Assembly (NCBI GenBank): GCA_943788895.1
Contig: CALSRZ010000005.1
Location: 310,001-374,000 of the forward strand
Source: an uncultured Pseudomonadales bacterium
Lineage (GTDB): Bacteria; Pseudomonadota; Gammaproteobacteria; Pseudomonadales; Porticoccaceae
DNA length: 64,000 nt
Direction of reading: 5' to 3'
The position numbers and the translations under genes are program-made. Position 1 is the first letter of the stretch. Each line of letters starts with the position of its first letter. This document shows positions 9,487 through 18,298 of the stretch, one piece after another. Below the pieces are notes generated by a model. The model was not told where the DNA came from. It worked only from the letters and a program-made list of their open reading frames with translations, and searched no databases.

Positions 9487-9814
9487 CGGGCTCGGATATA
9501 AAAATTAATGTCTCTGGGGCAACGCCAATTTTGGCAATATCAATCAGGGTGATAATGCGCAGTTGGAGTCGACTCAGGTAGTGCGTTTTGAGGCGGTGGA
9601 TGTGGAGGCGTTCTATCAGTCGATTGCCAATATAGCCGCCTATAACAATATTGATTTCAACGACTACCAGCAGCTTAGGGCGCAGGTGGCTGAGCTGGTT
9701 AAACACCCCGAGCAACCGGGGTTTGTGGATATTGTTGAGGGCATGTATGAAAAATACAGCTGGGCGGTAAAACCTTTGGCGGCACTGTTTTCGGCTGTTT
9801 GTGCTGGTAGTTAA
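9483..9814 (+). pseudogene. Hypothetical protein with N-terminal ISGG-N-GN-QG motif, frameshifted as read
   Basis: Starts at ATG 9483, overlapping the previous stop. Its first frame reads KINVSG and then runs out; one base is missing in the GGGG at 9516-9519. The paralogous motif upstream has GGCGGC there. Adding one base gives KINVSGGNANFGNINQGDNA, then a soluble domain of about 85 residues (VEAFYQSIANIAAYNNI to AALFSAVCAGS) and a stop at 9812-9814. The motif matches residues 256-272 of the preceding protein at nearly every position. No known domain was recognised in the C-terminal part. The frameshift is probably a sequence error. Confidence 0.7.
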
Positions 9815-9861
9815 GTTGGGTGGTATTTGATCGAGTGTCTGTTGTGGATGGTTGCGGCCAT

Positions 9862-10008
9862 AGTGGGCTAAGGCTATCCCAGACTCGCCGTAAACCCGGT
9901 CGCTACCGGCATCCTGCCTAACGCGACACTCACATCCCTGTATATCGTCCATGGGGGCTCGAATGCGGCATCCCTGCCGCATACGGTCTGGGATAGCCTT
10001 AGCCCACT
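9862..10008. repeat. MITE-like inverted-repeat element 1 (147 bp)
   Basis: Perfect 23-bp terminal inverted repeats at 9862-9884 and 9986-10008 (arm begins AGTGGGCTAAGGCTATCCCA). About 100 bases lie between, including a CCATGGGGGCTCGAATGCGGC-type segment. There is no coding capacity. This fits a non-autonomous mobile or REP-like intergenic element. Confidence 0.75.
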
Positions 10009-10088
10009 CTGACCTTCAACTGAAACTACGAGCCACTGTTCTATTTTTTATTCGATATATTTTTAGAACACTCAGGGTAGGTTTTAAG

Positions 10089-10197
10089 GGCGGAGCCTAG
10101 GAAGGTGTTACGGGACCGTGCGCCGTCGGGAACGGCGCTCGAACGCCCATGGATGGCTTGAGTGAGTCCCGGAATACCTTCCTAGGTTCCGTCCGCC
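10089..10197. repeat. MITE-like inverted-repeat element 2 (about 109 bp)
   Basis: Imperfect terminal inverted repeats. The left arm starts GGCGGAGCCTAGGAAGGT; the right arm reads ACCTTCCTAGGTTCC then GTCCGCC. The shared core is CCTAGGAAGGT, with GGCGG outside it and CGGGA inside it. The centre includes GAACGGCGCTCGAACGCCCA then TGGATGG. The arms differ from element 1, but the GCTCGAA and CCATGG core words resemble it. Confidence 0.7.
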
Positions 10198-10237
10198 ACG
10201 CTACAATTTAAAAACAAAAAACCTAAGGACCAATTCC

Positions 10238-10414
10238 ATGTTCACAGCCTACGCTCTGGTAGCAATAAATATCATCAGTATTTTTATCTGTTACGATATC
10301 GCAAAAAATCGCGACGGTAACACCCGCTTCTGGGGTTGGATGGGACTCCTTTTTGGTCCCCTGGCAATACCATTCGCACTGTTTTGCAAAGCAAAAAACG
10401 GGGATAAAAAGTGA
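10238..10414 (+). CDS. Small membrane protein (58 aa)
   Basis: A 58-residue protein with a TAAGGA ribosome site. It has two short hydrophobic segments (about 3-19, AYALVAINIISIFICYD, and 33-49, GWMGLLFGPLAIPFALF) separated by a charged loop (AKNRDGNTRFW). The stop overlaps the GTG start of the next gene (GTGA), which supports translation. The pattern resembles short integral proteins with a GWMGLLFGPLA-type helix, but no function can be assigned. Confidence 0.7.
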   Translation: MFTAYALVAINIISIFICYDIAKNRDGNTRFWGWMGLLFGPLAIPFALFCKAKNGDKK

Positions 10415-10809
10415 CTGGTGAGATCGATCTAAAAAAGCTTTTGGAAAATCTGTCGCCACTCCTGGATAGTTGCGACTATGTCTTCTGTACCTTTAAAGAT
10501 AGCGCCTATGGTGACTATGCCGAGCTGCAACCCGTAGCCTCATTTCTCGAAGACGAAGGCTTAACCCTAGTGATCCCCAAAGAACGAGCGGATCGGGAGG
10601 GGATAAGCTATCAGGGCGTATTTAAGCGCATAACCCTGAATATATACTCCAGTCTCGAAGCGGTCGGCTTAACCGCTGCCGTATCTACCCTGCTTGCGGA
10701 AAATGGCATCAGCGCCAATATGATCGCCGCTTATTATCACGACCATATTTTTGTTAACGCTGATAATGCTCAGCGTGCGCTGGCGCTATTACAGTCAGAT
10801 AACCTCTGA
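10411..10809 (+). CDS. ACT domain-containing protein
   Basis: A 132-residue protein with two ACT-like units of the PF10000/PF13840 type. The first contains DYVFCTFKD and the second ITLNIYSSLEAVGLTAAVSTLLAENGISANMIAAYYHDHIFV. Such proteins probably bind an amino acid or small ligand; no specific role is known. The GTG start at 10411 overlaps the preceding small gene by four bases. The 3' end overlaps the convergent cobA by 15 bases. Confidence 0.85.
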   Translation: MTGEIDLKKLLENLSPLLDSCDYVFCTFKDSAYGDYAELQPVASFLEDEGLTLVIPKERADREGISYQGVFKRITLNIYSSLEAVGLTAAVSTLLAENGISANMIAAYYHDHIFVNADNAQRALALLQSDNL

Positions 10810-11652
10810 AACCAGCATCTCGCTGGGTATCTGTGTGGTTAGGTCTGCCAGTTTTTGCGCATAGCCATTGGCTTTCACCACATCACCCATAACCAATAGA
10901 GCGGGCGAAGGCAGCGGGTGCTGCTCAACTCTCGCGGCAATATCACTAATGGTTCCCACCAGAACCTGCTGTTCATCCGCAGTGCCCTGTGCCACCACAG
11001 CGAAAGGTTTATTCGCCGAACAGCCTCGGGCGATAAGCTCTGAAGTAATTTCCGGAAGATTCGACAGGCCCATATAGAACACCACAGTGCTATCTTTTTG
11101 CAGCGCCAGATCCCAGTTGATATACATCCTGCCATTCTGTCTGTGACCGGTAATAAAGGTCACCGCATGGGCGTGATCGCGATGGGTTAAGGGAATCTGG
11201 GTAGCCGCAGCACAGCCAATAGCGGCAGTGATGCCGGGGACAATATGGCAGTTGATGCCCTGTTCATTCAAATGTTCAACCTCTTCGCCGCCACGACCAA
11301 AAATAAACGGGTCGCCGCCTTTAAGGCGCACTACATTCTTTCCGCAGCGGGCGAGTATTGCCAGCAATTCGCAGATCTGCTCTTGGGGCAGACTGTGCTG
11401 GTCTTTCTTTTTACCGACGTAAATCAGGTCACAATTTGTCTGTGCGTATTCAAGCAGTGCAGGGTTTGCCAGACGGTCGTAAACGATGGCATCGGCTTCC
11501 TGTAGTAGACGCATAGCTTTGACTGTAATCAGTTCTGGATCTCCCGGTCCCGCGCCAACCAGAAAAACTTCCCCAGCGGTCTTTTGCTCAGTCTCTTTTA
11601 GAGAGGTGTCTTGGGTCTTTGAATCGGCAAATAAATTTAAAATATTAGTCAT
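10795..11652 (-). CDS. cobA: Uroporphyrinogen-III C-methyltransferase
   Basis: SUMT methylates uroporphyrinogen III twice with S-adenosylmethionine to give precorrin-2, the precursor of the siroheme used by nitrite reductase. The SAM-binding motif VGAGPGDPELITVKA follows an N-terminal extension of about 27 residues. Also conserved are YDRLANPALLEYA, RLKGGDPFIFGRGGEE and VPGITAAIGCAA. Length is 285 residues. No CysG-type oxidase/chelatase domain is attached, so precorrin-2 must be finished elsewhere. It is the last gene of the nitrate operon, shortly after nasA, and probably serves NirB. Confidence 0.95.
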   Translation of the reverse strand: MTNILNLFADSKTQDTSLKETEQKTAGEVFLVGAGPGDPELITVKAMRLLQEADAIVYDRLANPALLEYAQTNCDLIYVGKKKDQHSLPQEQICELLAILARCGKNVVRLKGGDPFIFGRGGEEVEHLNEQGINCHIVPGITAAIGCAAATQIPLTHRDHAHAVTFITGHRQNGRMYINWDLALQKDSTVVFYMGLSNLPEITSELIARGCSANKPFAVVAQGTADEQQVLVGTISDIAARVEQHPLPSPALLVMGDVVKANGYAQKLADLTTQIPSEMLVSEVI

Positions 11653-11658
11653 GGGGTT

Positions 11659-14421
11659 TTATCCAATTGTACTTGTGATGGGGGATGGGGGAATTTCTTC
11701 AAACAGCATAGGGCCCTCTAATTGGGAATCTAGCTGGCTATTTGGCTTGGCAGTTGAGAGCGCTATAAGACTGTTGAGTTCGGGAATACAGGAGCCGCAG
11801 TTAGTGCCACAGTTCAATTGCTCGCCCAGCGCCTGAGCAGAATTAGCACCGGCTTCAATCGCTTCGACAATGCGCTTCTCACTGACTTTAAAGCAGGAGC
11901 AGATCAGTCTGCTATCCGGTTTCTGACTGTTGCTGGGCCCCGAGAGCAGCGACCAGTAAGTGTCGATAACACTGTTGTTAAGCAGCGTCTGCATCCAGGT
12001 TTTTGGCGGTAGCGCCTGTTTATCTCGGTGACTAAAAATGGCCAGCTCCATACGATCGTCGGTATAACAAATAAGGCGCTGATCGAGATTCGCCCTATCG
12101 GAAAATTGGGCATAGGCCTGGGGGCAGCGGATAAATCGCTACTAGCTGCAGCCATATAAGTCTGCCAGTTGAAGTCACTGTCCAGTGCGACCTGATAGAT
12201 AAATCCCAGGCTTTCCGGCAGGGGTGAAACCACCCAGTTAATAAAGTCTGAACAGTTAATCTTGTTGCGGCTGACTACAGTGGCCCAACAGGGTGTCTCG
12301 ACTTTTTTCAGATTGGCGCGGCTGTATTTAAATTCTGGCTGCCCGGAGACCGGATCAATAATCGGCGCCACCAGCGCATCGACTCGGGCACTGCTGGCGA
12401 ACTGATCATTCCAATGAATCGGCACAAACAGTTGTTTTAGCTGCATGCCCGCATCGATTTGGGTGATAACTTTTATGCTGCTCTGTTGCGTAGTAATTTC
12501 AGCTAAATCGCCATTCTCTAGGCCGAAATCTTTTGCCGTCTGCGGATGTATAGCAACGGTGGGTTGTTCAATATGGGTCAGTAGTTCAGGGGCACGACCG
12601 GTGCGAGTCATGGTGTGCCACTGATCGCGAATACGCCCGCTATTCAGGGTTAGGGGGAATTTCTCTTCAGACTTACGGCGCAGGGGAAGGCTGGCAGCAA
12701 CCGTTATAAATCTAGCTTTGCCGCTGGGGGTTATAAATTGGCCGCCTTCAAATAGACGCTCGGAGCCATTGGGTTTGGCGGCGGTAACCGGCCACTGAAT
12801 CGGGCTCAGTTGGTCGTATTCTAATTCTGTAATCTCACTTAGGGCACTGATATTAAATAATCTGCTGCCGCCGTTTTTAAAACCGCTAAGCCGGGCGTGC
12901 TCAACAAAAATATCTCGTGCTGACTGGTAGTTAAAGGCATCTTTAAAGCCCATGGCCTGAGCGACCTTAGAGATTATCCACCAGTCTGATTTGGCGTCGG
13001 CTATAGGTGTTACCAGCGCGCGCTGGCGGGAGATGCGTCGTTCAGAGTTGGTTACAGTGCCGGACTTTTCACCCCAGCCACTGGCGGGCAAGAGTATATT
13101 TGCCGTGGTAGTGGTATCGGTCTCGGCGATACAGTCGGAGACAATCACCGTGTCACACTGTTCCAGAGCGGCTTTTACACGATTGGCATCGGGCATACTG
13201 ACCACCGGATTGGTGCCCATAATCCAAATCGCTTTAATTCGGCCATCGGCGACGGCATCAAATAGATCTACAGCTTTAAAACCGGGCTCTTGACTCATAT
13301 TGTCAGCTTTCCAAAATTCCCTGACGGTAGCGATGGTTTCACTGCTGTAGTCCATATGCGCGGCGAGCATATTGGCTAGGCCGCCGACTTCACGACCACC
13401 CATGGCATTGGGCTGGCCGGTAATTGAGAAAGGTCCTGCGCCGAGTTTACCGATGCGGCCGGTGGCCAGATGGCAGTTGATAATGGCATTGCATTTATCG
13501 GTGCCGGTGGCGGATTGATTAACGCCCATAGAGTAAAAAGTAATCGCCTTTTCGGTCTCGGCAAACCACTGATAAAAGGTTTGTAGATCATCTGAGCTAA
13601 CCGCAATTTTCTCTTCAAGTTCGGCCTGGCTGTGGGACAGGGCCTCAGCGAGGGCAGTCTCAAATCCCTCGGTGTGCTGTGCAATATAGTGTTGGTCAAG
13701 GCTGTTAGTTTTGCTTCAGGTAACGGAGTAAGCCATTGAATACAAAAGCATCTGAACCCGGTGCAATCGCCAGATGCAGATCGGCGAGATCACAGGTGGC
13801 GGTTCGGCGGGGATCGATAACCACAACTTTCATCGCCGGATTTTTTTCTTTGGCCGCGGCGATACGGCGATACAGCACTGGATGAGTCCAGGCGGCGTTG
13901 GAGCCGGTCAGCACTAACAGGTCGCACTGTTCCAGGTCTTCGTAGTTGCAGGGGACGGCATCAGCGCCAAAGGCGCGTTTATAGCCAGCCACGGCGGATG
14001 ACATACAGAGTCTTGAATTGGTATCCACATGACCGGTGCCGATAAACCCTTTGGCGAGTTTATTGGCCACATAGTAGTCTTCGGTCAGCAACTGCCCGGA
14101 GAGATAGAAGGCAATTGCGCCGGGGCCATGTTCTTCTCGAATGGTATTTAACCTGTCGGCAACGGTTTCTATCGCGGTTTCCCAGCTGACCGTTTGGCCT
14201 TCAATAGAAGGGTGCAACAGTCGACCCTGACTGCCCATGGTTTTGTCCAGTGCAGCGCCTTTAACGCAGAGTTTGCCTAAATTGGCCGGGTGTTGCTGAT
14301 CTCCGGAGACGGCAATAATCTGGTTATTTTCAACTTTTGCACTGACGCCACAACCCACACCACAGTAGGGGCAGGTTGTTTTTATTTGGCTATCAGTTAG
14401 CAGGTTGTCGCTGTCAGTCAT
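11659..14421 (-). pseudogene. nasA: Assimilatory nitrate reductase catalytic subunit, two frameshifts as read
   Basis: A molybdopterin enzyme that reduces nitrate to nitrite in the cytoplasm. The N-terminus has the [4Fe-4S] site CPYCGVGCGVSAKV with GKLCVKG, then the molybdopterin oxidoreductase core and the C-terminal MGD-binding domain (GRIRDQWHTMTRTGRAPEL). A BFD-like [2Fe-2S] domain ends it (ICSCFKVSEKRIVEAI, NCGTNCGSC). The frame breaks at about 13704, where one surplus T splits KQNNSLDQHY, and at about 12125-12140, where one base is missing near a C run before QAYAQFSDRANLD. Restored length is about 920 residues, normal for NasA with a BFD domain. It lies 10 bases after nirD. Sequence error is favoured over true loss. 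Confidence 0.88.
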
Positions 14422-14431
14422 GGATGAAAAA

Positions 14432-14791
14432 TCACAGACTCAGCAGTACTTGATCGTCAACCAGTGACACAGAGAAAGCACTGACCGATACCTGGTCATT
14501 TTCAAGGCATTCACCGGTCAGCAGGTCAAAATGTTGTTTATACAGCGGTGATGCAACCACCAGTTTGCCGCCAATATCGCCGACCATGCCCCTTGATAGT
14601 ACATGGGCTTTACCAATCGGATCCCAGTTGCCTATGGCATAGACCTGCGGGGTTTCACTGGGCAGATAAAACAGCGCGATCTGCTGGCCATCGACTTCTG
14701 CACAGATGCCAGAATTTGGAATCAGATCAGATAGCCCACAGAGAGTGATTGTTTGGGGTTCGATTGCTTGTTGCGTATTACTCACAGTCAA
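14432..14791 (-). CDS. nirD: Nitrite reductase [NAD(P)H] small subunit
   Basis: A 119-residue Rieske-fold partner of NirB. The Cys and His ligands of a true Rieske cluster are absent (IGNWDPIGKAHVLSRGMVGD, VASPLYKQHFDLLTGECLEN). This is the known state of enterobacterial NirD, which is thought to act structurally. It sits 5 bases downstream of nirB, in the conserved nirBD order. Confidence 0.94.
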   Translation of the reverse strand: MTVSNTQQAIEPQTITLCGLSDLIPNSGICAEVDGQQIALFYLPSETPQVYAIGNWDPIGKAHVLSRGMVGDIGGKLVVASPLYKQHFDLLTGECLENDQVSVSAFSVSLVDDQVLLSL

Positions 14792-14796
14792 TTCTC

Positions 14797-17322
14797 CTAG
14801 GCTGATTTAGCTAAAATTTGTTGGCGTTCTTCTTCGGTGGCGGGTCTTGGCTGGCCGCGCTCTTCGACAAAGATAATTTCACGGTCTTCCGCTTCAGAAT
14901 TTACAAACTGGCGGAAGCGCTTGAGTTTTTCCGGATTTTCAATGGTGGTTTTCCACTCACACTGGTAGGTGTCGACAATATTATTCATCTGATCTTCGAG
15001 CTCGGCGCCTATTCCCAGAGAGTCTTCGATAACCACTTTCTGCAGATATTCCAGACCGCCTTCGAGGTTATCCATCCATACCGAGGTTCGCTGCAGGCGA
15101 TCTGCAGTGCGCACGTAAAACATCAGGAAGCGGTCGATATATTTGATCAGTGTCTCGTCGTCGAGATCGGTGGCAAACAGGTCTGCATGTCGTGGCTTCA
15201 TTCCGCCGTTACCGCAGACAAAAAGATTCCAGCCGTTCTCGGTGGCGATAATGCCAAAGTCTTTTGACTGCGCCTCTGCACATTCGCGGGTACAGCCAGA
15301 GACTGCAGACTTGAATTTGTGCGGGGAGCGCAGACCTTTGTAGCGGTTCTCTACATAGAGTGCCATGGCGACACTGTCCTGAACGCCGTAGCGACACCAG
15401 GTGCTGCCAACGCAGGATTTCACGGTGCGCAGTGCCTTGCCGTAGGCGTGGCCGGTTTCAAAACCGGCTTCGATCAACTCTTCCCAGATAGCCGGGAGAT
15501 GTTGCACGCGGGCACCAAACAGATCGACACGCTGAGCGCCGGTGATTTTGGTGTAGAGCTGGTACTTTTTGGCGACCTGGCCGAGAACAATTAATTTGTC
15601 GGGGGTGATTTCACCGCCTGGAATACGCGGCACGACGGAGTAGGTGCCGTTCTTCTGCATATTGGCGAGGAAGGTGTCGTTGGTATCCTGCAGGCCAACG
15701 TGTTTGTCTTCGAGAACATAGTCGTTCCACAGGGAGGCGAGAATCGAACCAGCGGTCGGCTTACAGATATCGCAGCCGCGGCCAGTGCCGTGTTTTTCAA
15801 TCAGCTCTTCAAAGCTTTTGATCGATTCAACTTTAATAACATGAAACATTTCCTGACGCGTAAAGTTGAAGTGTTCGCACATGGCGGTATTCACTTCCAG
15901 ACCGCGTGCGGCCATCTCATCGTCGACAATATTTTTCAGCAGTGCGGTACAGCCACCGCAACCGGTGCTGGCGGCAGTTTCGGCTTTAACCTCTGCCAGT
16001 GAGCAGAAGCCAGCATCCATGGCACTGACAATATCGCCTTTGCTGACATTGTGGCAGGAGCAGATAGTGGCTGTGGCAGGCAGTGCTGCAGCGCCAAGGG
16101 CGGGTGCTTCACCAGCGTTGTAGGGCAGGATCAGGGTCTGTGGATCGGCGGGCAGATCAATGCCGTTGAGGAAATACTGCAGCAAGGTGTCGTAGTCGGA
16201 ACAGTCACCAACCAATACTGCGCCGAGTAATTTTTTACCATCGGCGCTGACAATCAGGCGCTTGTAGACATCAATGCGCTCATCGCTGAAAGTGTAGGCG
16301 ACAGAGCCTTCTTCTTTACCGTGGGCATCGCCAATCGAGCCAACATCGACACCGAGCAGTTTTAACTTGGTGCTCATATCGGCACCCTGGAAGGCAACGC
16401 TATCATTGCCCAGCTGGCTGACCGCGGCTTCAGCCATACGGTAACCCGGTGCCACCAGTCCAAAAATTCTACCGCCAAACAGGGCGCATTCGCCGATCGC
16501 AAAAATATCTGAGTCGCTGGTTTTACAATGGTAGTCGACTTCGATACCGCCGCGTTCGCCAACAGTTAGGCCGCAGTCGCGCGCCAGTTGATCGTAGGGG
16601 CGAATACCGGCGGAGAAGACAATCATATCGGTGGCCAGTGAGCCACCATCGGCAAACTGCATCACCAGGCGCGTGTCGCCATCGCTGTTTTCTTCAATAA
16701 CCTGAGTGGCTTTGCTGGTGTGTACCTGAACGCCGAGTGCTTCAATCTTGCGGCGCAGCATGGCGCTGCCGCCATTGTCGAGCTGAACGCCCATCAGTCC
16801 CGGGGCAAATTCAACAACATGGGTTTCCAGGCCGAGATTTTTGACGGCGTTGGCACATTCCAGTCCGAGCAGTCCACCACCCACGACCACACCGATTTTG
16901 CGGTCTTTGGCCTGGGCTTGAATCATGCCGAGATCGTCAATCGTGCGGTAGACCAGGCAGGGTTCAAGGTCGTTGCCTTTTACTGGAGGTACAAAAGGGT
17001 AGGAGCCTGTCGCCAGTACCAGTTTGTCATAGGCATACTGTTTGCCGCTTTCGGTGGTGACGATTTTATTATCGCGATCAATGCTCGCGACAAAGTCGCC
17101 AAAGTGCGCTTCAACGCCAAGCTCACGGTAGTGATCTCTGGTGGTCATTGCGAGATCTTCTGGAGTGCGTCCAGAGAAGACTTCGGAGAGATGAACCCGG
17201 TCATAAGCTGGGCGGGTTTCACCACCGATCACGGTGATATGAGCCTCTATTTCTGATGCAACCAGTTGCTCGACATAATGGTGTCCCACCATGCCATTTC
17301 CGACGACGACGACTTTTAACAT
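14797..17322 (-). CDS. nirB: Nitrite reductase [NAD(P)H] large subunit
   Basis: A siroheme enzyme that reduces nitrite to ammonium with six electrons from NAD(P)H. The N-terminal pyridine-nucleotide-disulfide oxidoreductase part has VVVGNGMVGHHYVEQL for FAD and VVVGGGLLGLECANAVK for NAD(P)H. The BFD-like [2Fe-2S] region has CSCHNVSKGDI and STGCGGC, followed by a related RGCDICKP segment. The C-terminal siroheme/[4Fe-4S] region has CVGSTWCRYG and SGCTRECAEAQSKDFG. Length 841 residues is standard. It starts 43 bases after nrtD. It is free of the indels that affect nasA. Confidence 0.97.
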   Translation of the reverse strand: MLKVVVVGNGMVGHHYVEQLVASEIEAHITVIGGETRPAYDRVHLSEVFSGRTPEDLAMTTRDHYRELGVEAHFGDFVASIDRDNKIVTTESGKQYAYDKLVLATGSYPFVPPVKGNDLEPCLVYRTIDDLGMIQAQAKDRKIGVVVGGGLLGLECANAVKNLGLETHVVEFAPGLMGVQLDNGGSAMLRRKIEALGVQVHTSKATQVIEENSDGDTRLVMQFADGGSLATDMIVFSAGIRPYDQLARDCGLTVGERGGIEVDYHCKTSDSDIFAIGECALFGGRIFGLVAPGYRMAEAAVSQLGNDSVAFQGADMSTKLKLLGVDVGSIGDAHGKEEGSVAYTFSDERIDVYKRLIVSADGKKLLGAVLVGDCSDYDTLLQYFLNGIDLPADPQTLILPYNAGEAPALGAAALPATATICSCHNVSKGDIVSAMDAGFCSLAEVKAETAASTGCGGCTALLKNIVDDEMAARGLEVNTAMCEHFNFTRQEMFHVIKVESIKSFEELIEKHGTGRGCDICKPTAGSILASLWNDYVLEDKHVGLQDTNDTFLANMQKNGTYSVVPRIPGGEITPDKLIVLGQVAKKYQLYTKITGAQRVDLFGARVQHLPAIWEELIEAGFETGHAYGKALRTVKSCVGSTWCRYGVQDSVAMALYVENRYKGLRSPHKFKSAVSGCTRECAEAQSKDFGIIATENGWNLFVCGNGGMKPRHADLFATDLDDETLIKYIDRFLMFYVRTADRLQRTSVWMDNLEGGLEYLQKVVIEDSLGIGAELEDQMNNIVDTYQCEWKTTIENPEKLKRFRQFVNSEAEDREIIFVEERGQPRPATEEERQQILAKSA

Positions 17323-17365
17323 TGATCTATTTCCTTAATTAATATGTTTCTGGATTTGTTCGCTT

Positions 17366-18232
17366 TTATGCTGCTTCCGGAGCACTAACCTTGTCGGTTT
17401 TTGGCTCAGATTTTGATGCAGATTCAACCTGTTTCGGCTTTGCAGCAGGGTTCTTCTGCTTCTCATAGAGGAAGCGTAAAACTTGCTGACGATAGGCATT
17501 AAATGCCGGGTCTTCAGCCAGTGATAAACGATCGCGGGGACGCTGCAAATTAATATCCAACACTTCGCCGATAGAGGCGGCCGGACCATTGGTCATCATG
17601 ACGATGCGATCGGAGAGCAGGACCGCCTCGTCGACATCGTGAGTAATCATTACCACGGTGTTGCCGAGTCGATGTTGAATTTCCATCAGTGAGTCTTGCA
17701 GGTGCGCGCGGGTCAGCGCATCAAGTGCGCCAAAAGGTTCATCCATCAATAATACTTTTGGCTGCATAGCCAGACAGCGGGCAATACCGACACGCTGTTT
17801 CATACCGCCAGAGATTTCTCCCGGGCGCTTGTGCATGGCGTGATCCATATGCACCAACTTGAGGTTGTGCTCAATCCACTCGCGAATCTCGGCTTTGGTT
17901 TTGGTTTTCTTAAAAACACATTTAACCGCGAGCTCAACATTCTGATAAACCGTCAGCCATGGCAGTAGCGCGTGATTTTGGAAGACAACCGCGCGGTCTG
18001 GGCCCGGCTCATCAACTTCCCGGCCCTCGAGAATAATGCCGCCTTCGGTGGCCTGGTAGAGGCCGGCAATAATATTTAGCACGGTGGATTTACCGCAGCC
18101 GGAGTGACCGATTAACGAGATAAATTCTCCCTGTTGAATGGACAGATTCACATTCTGCAGTGCGCGAAATGGCTCCGCTTCCGTGGGGAATTCAATTCCT
18201 ACCTGACTAATTTCTAGGTAGTTCTTTTGCAT
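17366..18232 (-). CDS. nrtD: Nitrate ABC transporter ATP-binding protein
   Basis: ATPase of the nitrate/nitrite/cyanate-type importer. Walker A is GHSGCGKST, the ABC signature ISGGMKQRVGIARCLA and Walker B VLLMDEPFGALDALTR, followed by the switch His in MITHDVDEA. The C-terminus ends in a Lys/Pro/Ala-rich tail and lacks the NrtA-like regulatory domain of cyanobacterial NrtC, so it is NrtD-like. The ATG at 18232 is preferred because AAGGAAAT precedes it. An upstream in-frame ATG at 18295 would add a low-complexity NNLRNNLRN segment encoded by a short tandem repeat. Confidence 0.93.
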   Translation of the reverse strand: MQKNYLEISQVGIEFPTEAEPFRALQNVNLSIQQGEFISLIGHSGCGKSTVLNIIAGLYQATEGGIILEGREVDEPGPDRAVVFQNHALLPWLTVYQNVELAVKCVFKKTKTKAEIREWIEHNLKLVHMDHAMHKRPGEISGGMKQRVGIARCLAMQPKVLLMDEPFGALDALTRAHLQDSLMEIQHRLGNTVVMITHDVDEAVLLSDRIVMMTNGPAASIGEVLDINLQRPRDRLSLAEDPAFNAYRQQVLRFLYEKQKNPAAKPKQVESASKSEPKTDKVSAPEAA

Positions 18233-18298
18233 AATTATTTCCTTAAAACAAATTCTGGGTTTGTTGCGCAGGTTATTGCGCAAGTTATTGCACAAGGC

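Larger units (their letters stand above)
9815..10237. other. 423-base non-coding stretch filled by two inverted-repeat elements
   Basis: No credible gene is seen here. The stretch holds two unrelated elements with long terminal inverted repeats (9862-10008 and 10089-10197, listed separately), then an A-rich leader with the ribosome site of the small gene at 10238. Confidence 0.7.

Noticed and set aside
14818-17256. Plus-strand open frames inside nirB (149 and 178 codons)
   Set aside because: They are shadows: no ribosome site, no recognisable family, and nirB on the other strand is fully conserved.
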